Origin: JAAXGX01 sp965203565
GTDB taxonomy: Bacteria > Acidobacteriota > Vicinamibacteria > Vicinamibacterales > UBA8438
Direction of reading: 5' to 3'
Length of the DNA: 64,000 nucleotides
NCBI GenBank assembly: GCA_965203565.1
Contig: OZ241896.1
Span: forward strand, 1,426,001 to 1,490,000
A model generated the notes under the pieces. That model made no database searches, was not told where the DNA came from, and was given only the letters and a program-made list of their open reading frames with translations. A program made the position numbers and the translations under genes. This document shows, one piece after another, positions 60,016 through 64,000 of the stretch (position 1 is its first letter; every line of letters begins with the position of its first letter).

Positions 60016-60344
60016 AGCTGATCAAGGCGATCGTGCGGCCGAACAAGGTCGATGCGGTCAAGGACGCGCTCACGCAGCACAACGTCTCGGGGATGACGGT
60101 GACCGAAGTCCGCGGCTACGGGCGGCAGCGCGGGCACTCGACCGTCTACCGCGGGGCCGAATACGAGGTGAGCCTGCTGCCCAAGATGGAGATCGAGGTC
60201 GTCGTGCCGGACGACCTCGTGGACGATGCGATCGAGGCGGTCATGAGCGCGGCCCGCACCGGGGAGATCGGCGACGGGCGCGTGTTCGTGGTCCCGGTCG
60301 AGCAGGGGCGCATCATCCGCACCGGCGAGAAGGACACGTTGTAA
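60012..60344 (+). CDS. glnB: Nitrogen regulatory protein P-II
   Basis: A 110-residue PII protein that signals nitrogen and energy status. Tyrosine 51 in the T-loop (R-G-A-E-Y-E-V) is the expected uridylylation site, consistent with glnD immediately upstream. The A/B-loop G-D-G-R-V-F-V-V-P and C-terminal ATP-binding R-I-I-R-T-G-E segment are intact. It could equally be GlnK by sequence, but linkage to glnD and glnA favours glnB, with glnA 32 nt downstream. Confidence 0.9.
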   Translation: MKLIKAIVRPNKVDAVKDALTQHNVSGMTVTEVRGYGRQRGHSTVYRGAEYEVSLLPKMEIEVVVPDDLVDDAIEAVMSAARTGEIGDGRVFVVPVEQGRIIRTGEKDTL

Positions 60345-60376
60345 CGTAACCATCACACGTCTGGGAGGAATCGGGG

Positions 60377-61813
60377 ATGACACCACAAGAAGTGACGGCA
60401 ACCATCAAGGAGAAGGAGATCCAGGCGGTCGACCTGCGCTTCATCGACCTGCCCGGCCTGTGGCAGCACTTCACGATGACGACGCGGGAGTTCGGCGAGG
60501 ACGCGTTCGAGGACGGCCTCGGGTTCGACGGGTCGAGCATCCGGGGATTCCAGGAGATCCAGGAAAGCGACATGCTGCTGATCCCGGACGCCGCGACCGC
60601 GTTCGTCGATCCGTTCGCCGCCAGGAAGACCCTGGTCCTGATCTGCAACATCAAGGACCCGATCACCGGCGAGTCGTACTCGCGCGATCCGCGCTACATC
60701 GCGCAGAAGGCCGAGGCGTACCTCAAGTCGACCGGCGTGGGCGACACCGCCTACTTCGGACCGGAGCCGGAGTTCTTCATCTTCGACGACGTCCGGTTCG
60801 GCCAGACCTACAACGAAGGGTTCTACCGCGTCGACTCGGCGGAAGGATTCTGGAACGCAGGACGGGTGGAGAATCCGGACGGCGCCGGCCACTCGCGGAA
60901 CCTCGGCTACAAGCCGCGCTACAAGGAAGGCTACTTCCCCGTGCCGCCGATGGACAGCCATCAGGACCTGCGGACCGAAATGCTGCTGACGCTCGAATCG
61001 ATCGGCGTGGAGGTCGAGGTGCACCATCACGAGGTGGCCACCGGCGGCCAGGCCGAGATCGACATGCGGTTCGATTCGCTGGTGAGCATGGGCGACAAGC
61101 TCCTCAAGTACAAGTACGTCGTGAAGAACGTCGCCCACCGCCACGGCAAGACGGTGACGCTGATGCCGAAGCCGCTCTTCCAGGACAACGGGTCGGGGAT
61201 GCACGTGCACCAGAGCGTCTGGAAGGACGGCGCGAACGTGTTCTTCGAGGCGGGGACCTACGCCGACCTCAGCAGCGCCGCGCTCTACTACATCGGCGGG
61301 ATCCTGAAGCACGCGCCGGCGCTGCTGGCGTTCTGCAACCCGACGACGAACTCGTACCGCCGGCTGGTCCCCGGCTACGAGGCGCCGATCAACCTGATCT
61401 ACTCCCAGCGCAACCGGAGCGCGGCGGTCCGGATTCCGACCTATTCGCAGAGCGAGAAGGCGAAGCGGATCGAGTGCCGGTTCCCCGACCCGACCTGCAA
61501 CGGCTACCTGGCGTTCAGCGCGATGCTGATGGCCGGACTCGACGGCATCCAGAACAAGATCACGCCGCCGGGACCGCTCGACAAGGACCTGTACGATCTG
61601 CCGGCCGAGGAGAAGGCGCAGATCGACAACACGCCCGGCAGCCTCGCCGAGGTGCTCGACGCGCTGGAGCAGGACCACGACTTCCTGCTGAAGGGCGACG
61701 TGTTCACCAAGGACGTGATTGAAAGCTGGATCGCCTACAAGCGGGTGAACGAGGTCGACGCGATCCGCCTGCGGCCGCACCCGTGGGAGTTCGCGCTGTA
61801 CTTCGACATCTAG
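60377..61813 (+). CDS. glnA: Glutamine synthetase type I
   Basis: A 478-residue GSI-beta-like enzyme that makes glutamine from glutamate and ammonia. Beta-grasp domain opens with D-L-R-F-I-D-L-P-G; the E-P-E-F-F-I-F-D and H-H-E-V-A-T-G-G-Q-A-E-I metal and ATP-binding blocks and the N-G-S-G-M-H-V-H-Q-S loop are present. The C-terminal D-K-D-L-Y-D-L-P motif carries the tyrosine that GlnE adenylylates in GSI-beta enzymes. A GGGAGGAA Shine-Dalgarno precedes the ATG. It is the end of the glnD-glnB-glnA run and ends at a strong hairpin. Confidence 0.94.
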   Translation: MTPQEVTATIKEKEIQAVDLRFIDLPGLWQHFTMTTREFGEDAFEDGLGFDGSSIRGFQEIQESDMLLIPDAATAFVDPFAARKTLVLICNIKDPITGESYSRDPRYIAQKAEAYLKSTGVGDTAYFGPEPEFFIFDDVRFGQTYNEGFYRVDSAEGFWNAGRVENPDGAGHSRNLGYKPRYKEGYFPVPPMDSHQDLRTEMLLTLESIGVEVEVHHHEVATGGQAEIDMRFDSLVSMGDKLLKYKYVVKNVAHRHGKTVTLMPKPLFQDNGSGMHVHQSVWKDGANVFFEAGTYADLSSAALYYIGGILKHAPALLAFCNPTTNSYRRLVPGYEAPINLIYSQRNRSAAVRIPTYSQSEKAKRIECRFPDPTCNGYLAFSAMLMAGLDGIQNKITPPGPLDKDLYDLPAEEKAQIDNTPGSLAEVLDALEQDHDFLLKGDVFTKDVIESWIAYKRVNEVDAIRLRPHPWEFALYFDI

Positions 61814-61836
61814 CCGGCGGCATCGGTAGTCCGAAG

Positions 61837-61868
61837 GTCCCGGCGGCAGGGAGACCTGCCGCCGGGAC
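61837..61868. terminator. Perfect 14-bp hairpin with GAGA tetraloop after glnA
   Basis: GTCCCGGCGGCAGG (61837-61850) pairs fully with CCTGCCGCCGGGAC (61855-61868) across a GAGA loop of the GNRA type. It lies between the convergent glnA and quinone oxidoreductase genes. There is no T-run, so it may be a bidirectional Rho-independent-like or mRNA-stabilising element. Confidence 0.6.
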
Positions 61869-61952
61869 GCGGCGCCCTTCCGCCGCGGCTTTCCCGCCGC
61901 GCCGGGATCGCTGTGACCTTGCCGGCTGCGCCCGATGCGCGCGGGTTCACTG

Positions 61953-62948
61953 CTACGGGATCAGCAGCAGTTTCCCGACGTGGGCGCTGGCCTCCATCAC
62001 CCGGTGCGCCTCGGCGGCGTCCGCGAACCGGAACGTCGCGTGCACGACCGGCCGGAGCCGCTTCGCCGCGAGCAGTGGCCAGACGTGCTTCCGGACGGCG
62101 TCCGCGATCGCCCCCTTCTGCTCGACCGGCCGGGACCGGAGCGTCGATCCGGTCAGGACCGCGCGCCGCGACATGAGCTGCGCCAGGTCGACCTCCGCCG
62201 CCGCGCCGCCCATCAGCCCGATCGTCACGATGCGGCCCTCCGTCGCCAGCACGTCGAGGTTCCGCCGCAGGTACGAGCCGCCGACCACGTCCAGGATCAG
62301 ATCGACGCCGGCGCCGCCGGTCGCCGCCTTGATCTCGGTGACGAAATCGCGCTCGCGGTAGTTGACGGCCAGCTCGGCGCCCAGCCGCGCGCACGCCGCG
62401 CACTTCGCGTCCGATCCGGCGGTGGCGAAGACCCGCGCCCCGCGGAGGCAGGCGAGCGGGATCGCCGTCGTGCCGATTCCGCTCGATCCGCCGTGGACGA
62501 GCAGCGTTTCGCCCGCCCGCAGCCGGCCCCGGTCGAACACGTTCGTCCAGACCGTGAAGCAGGCTTCCGGCAGGGCCGCCGCCTCGACCGTATCGACGCC
62601 GTCCGGCGCGGGCAGGCATTGCGGCGCCGGCGCGGCGCAGTACTCCGCATAGCCCCCGCCGGCGACGAGCGCGCAGACCGGGTCGCCGACCGACCAGCCG
62701 TCGACCCCCGCGCCGACCGCGGCGACCGCGCCTGACACCTCCAGGCCGGGCAGGTCCGAGACGCCGGGCGGCGGCGGGTAAAGGCCCTGCCGCTGCATCA
62801 CGTCCGCCCGGTTGACGCCGGCCGCCGCCACCTCGATCAGCAGCTCGCCGCCGGCCGGCGGCGGCGTGGGGCGTTCGCATCGGATCAGCGATTCGGGAGG
62901 GCCGCCGCCCCGGATCTCGACGGCGCGCATCGTCTGCGGAACCGGCAT
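61953..62948 (-). CDS. NAD(P)H quinone oxidoreductase, PIG3/TP53I3-like
   Basis: A 331-residue medium-chain oxidoreductase of the quinone reductase type. Recognisable blocks are N-R-A-D-V-M-Q-R-Q-G-L-Y-P near residue 45-57, the nucleotide-binding H-G-G-S-S-G-I-G near 150, and the C-terminal A-H-R-V-M-E-A-S-A-H-V-G-K segment typical of PIG3-family members. No structural zinc motif is seen, as expected. The ATG at 62948 has TATACT 6 nt upstream; an ATG six codons later (M-R-A-V-E-I) is an alternative start. Confidence 0.85.
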   Translation of the reverse strand: MPVPQTMRAVEIRGGGPPESLIRCERPTPPPAGGELLIEVAAAGVNRADVMQRQGLYPPPPGVSDLPGLEVSGAVAAVGAGVDGWSVGDPVCALVAGGGYAEYCAAPAPQCLPAPDGVDTVEAAALPEACFTVWTNVFDRGRLRAGETLLVHGGSSGIGTTAIPLACLRGARVFATAGSDAKCAACARLGAELAVNYRERDFVTEIKAATGGAGVDLILDVVGGSYLRRNLDVLATEGRIVTIGLMGGAAAEVDLAQLMSRRAVLTGSTLRSRPVEQKGAIADAVRKHVWPLLAAKRLRPVVHATFRFADAAEAHRVMEASAHVGKLLLIP

Positions 62949-62954
62949 CGCGCG

Positions 62955-62962
62955 AGTATAAT
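62955..62962. promoter_or_regulatory. Overlapping divergent -10 elements between quinone oxidoreductase and ACT gene
   Basis: AGTATAAT again holds TATAAT on the plus strand (62957-62962) for the ACT-domain gene and TATACT on the minus strand (62960-62955) for the quinone oxidoreductase, the latter 6 nt before its ATG. The same 8-mer serves the divergent pair at 33941-33948. Confidence 0.5.
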
Positions 62963-62991
62963 CGCGCCGTCTCCCGATTGCGCGGTTCCGG

Positions 62992-63432
62992 ATGAGCGTG
63001 AAGATCAGTCGCGTGAAGCTGTGGCGGACCGACGTCCGCAACGAACCTGGCGCGCTCGCCGCGGTGCTCGATCCGCTGGCGCAGTGCGGCGCCGACGTCC
63101 AGGTGATCATGAAGTACTCCGTCCCCGGGCGCTCCAGCCGCGCCACGGTCGAGGTCTTCCCCGGCAGGGGCAAGCGGGCCGCCGCCGCGGCCCGGGCGGC
63201 GGGGTTCAGCCTGTCGCCCACGCCGGTGCTGATGGTCGAGGGGGCGAACCGTCCGGGGCTGGCGTACGCCATGGCCAACACGGTGGCGTGGGCCGGCGTC
63301 GTCATCCGCTTCCTGTCGGCCCAGGTCGTCGGCGAACGGTACTCGGCCCTGCTCGGGTTCGAGACCGACGCGGAGGCGCGCAAGGCGGGATCGCTGATCC
63401 GCCGCGTCGCCGGCGGCGAGACGGCGGGGTGA
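62992..63432 (+). CDS. ACT-domain protein upstream of dapB
   Basis: A 146-residue protein with a ligand-binding ACT fold at the start (V-R-N-E-P-G-A-L-A-A-V-L near residues 15-26, then V-I-M-K-Y-S) and probably a second, more diverged ACT repeat (V-E-G-A-N-R-P-G-L-A-Y). ACT domains bind amino acids and regulate metabolic enzymes. It ends 4 nt before dapB, so co-expression and a role in lysine or aspartate-family regulation are plausible but inferred. A perfect TATAAT lies about 29 nt upstream. Confidence 0.65.
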   Translation: MSVKISRVKLWRTDVRNEPGALAAVLDPLAQCGADVQVIMKYSVPGRSSRATVEVFPGRGKRAAAAARAAGFSLSPTPVLMVEGANRPGLAYAMANTVAWAGVVIRFLSAQVVGERYSALLGFETDAEARKAGSLIRRVAGGETAG

Positions 63433-63436
63433 CCGG

Positions 63437-64000
63437 ATGCCGATCCGGGTCGTCATTGTCGGCTACGGCCGGATGGGGAAGACCGTCGAGGCGCTGTGCG
63501 GGTCGTACGACTGCGAGGTGGTCGAGCGGCTCGACGTCCACAACAACCTCCGGGGCGCAGGGATCGCCGCCGCGCGCCTGCCGCCGGCCGACGTGGCGAT
63601 CGACTTCTCGACGGCGGACGCCGTCGCCGTCAACCTGCCGAGGCTGGCGGCGGCCGGCCTCGACGCCGTGATCGGGACAACCGGCTGGAGCGCCCACGAG
63701 CAGCGGCTGCGGACGCTGGCGGCCGACGCCGGGATCGGCGTGGTCGCCGCCGCCAACTTCTCGCTCGGGGTGAACCTGTTCCAGGCGATCGTCGAGCGGA
63801 GCGCCGCGCTGCTCGCCGGGCGCGACGACTTCGGCGCCTGGATTCACGAAGGCCACCACGCCGCCAAGCAGGACGCCCCGTCCGGCACCGCGCTGGCGCT
63901 GCAGGCGGCGATGCGCGAGGCGGGGTATGCGCGCGCGATCGACGTCGCCTCGACGCGCGCCGGCAGGATGCCGGGAACCCACACCGTCGGGTACGACGGC
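63437..64000 (+). CDS. dapB: 4-hydroxy-tetrahydrodipicolinate reductase, cut by the window end
   Basis: The first 188 codons of DapB, which reduces the dipicolinate precursor in lysine and meso-DAP synthesis. Visible: the N-terminal dinucleotide motif G-Y-G-R-M-G, D-F-S-T-A-D-A-V, G-T-T-G-W, the catalytic E-G-H-H-A-A-K-Q-D-A-P-S-G-T-A-L with the two histidines and lysine, and G-T-H-T-V-G-Y-D-G at the cut. All catalytic residues are in the part shown. The last ~60 residues lie outside the window. Confidence 0.92.
   Translation, partial: MPIRVVIVGYGRMGKTVEALCGSYDCEVVERLDVHNNLRGAGIAAARLPPADVAIDFSTADAVAVNLPRLAAAGLDAVIGTTGWSAHEQRLRTLAADAGIGVVAAANFSLGVNLFQAIVERSAALLAGRDDFGAWIHEGHHAAKQDAPSGTALALQAAMREAGYARAIDVASTRAGRMPGTHTVGYDG

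Overview
The window is a very GC-rich bacterial chromosome segment. Its gene content fits an Acidobacteriota (Vicinamibacteria-like) genome: a secreted family with a D-P-D-L-Q-G start, a TonB receptor with a carboxypeptidase-regulatory-like N-terminus, Uma2 nucleases, a PQQ-like beta-propeller, and a contiguous glnD-glnB-glnA run. This taxonomic guess is inference; no rRNA, tRNA or other phylogenetic marker RNA was recognised.

Layout. (1) 1-9984, minus strand: a tandem array of at least five full and one cut-off copy of a ~660-residue GT39-like membrane glycosyltransferase, each copy joined to the next by a start/stop overlap or near-overlap. (2) 10042-14536: degQ-type protease, EF-P, a CDP-alcohol phosphatidyltransferase and uvrC. 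(3) 14533-22244: a type I-G (formerly I-U) CRISPR effector operon, cas3 - cas8-like - csb1 - csb2, starting inside the uvrC stop codon and lacking cas1, cas2, cas4 and any visible CRISPR array. Its csb2 carries a complete phosphoribosyltransferase domain inserted in the middle. A SNF2 helicase gene and a SWIM zinc-finger/HTH gene follow (22246-25909), the first after a single base. (4) 25950-29907: housekeeping run trpS, scpA, scpB, rluB, cmk. (5) 29908-37605: accessory region with bioA, a secreted unknown, a CurA-like reductase, DinB, an SDR epimerase and a TonB-receptor pseudogene. (6) 37623-41314: rtcB with an inserted zinc-ribbon-like segment, and a three-gene module (small protein, nucleotidyltransferase, AAA-ATPase/PD-(D/E)XK). 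(7) 41334-50429, minus strand: a long co-directional cluster of radical SAM protein, UbiC-like protein, FAD halogenase-like enzyme, thioesterase, aryl-CoA-ligase-like enzyme, TAXI-TRAP transporter and lipase. (8) 50498-56321: two tandem Uma2 genes, a beta-propeller, an iron-type alcohol dehydrogenase and parE. (9) 56322-64000: TorF-like porin, glnD-glnB-glnA nitrogen control/assimilation, a quinone oxidoreductase, an ACT-domain protein and dapB (cut by the window end).

Cross-cutting signals. A ~158-bp mobile element with 12-bp terminal inverted repeats (CAGCCCGTGGTG) and 4-bp target duplications occurs five times, always in the same orientation as the gene it touches. Two copies lie inside the TonB receptor, one of them readable straight through in frame. 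Three lie immediately before the start codons of bioA, glnD and the first glycosyltransferase gene; in the last case the element supplies the Shine-Dalgarno, the start codon and about 29 N-terminal residues. This resembles, by analogy only, the in-frame palindromic elements known from Rickettsia. Separately, at least six genes have a TANNNT hexamer 6-7 nt before the start codon with no Shine-Dalgarno, which suggests leaderless transcription is common in this genome.
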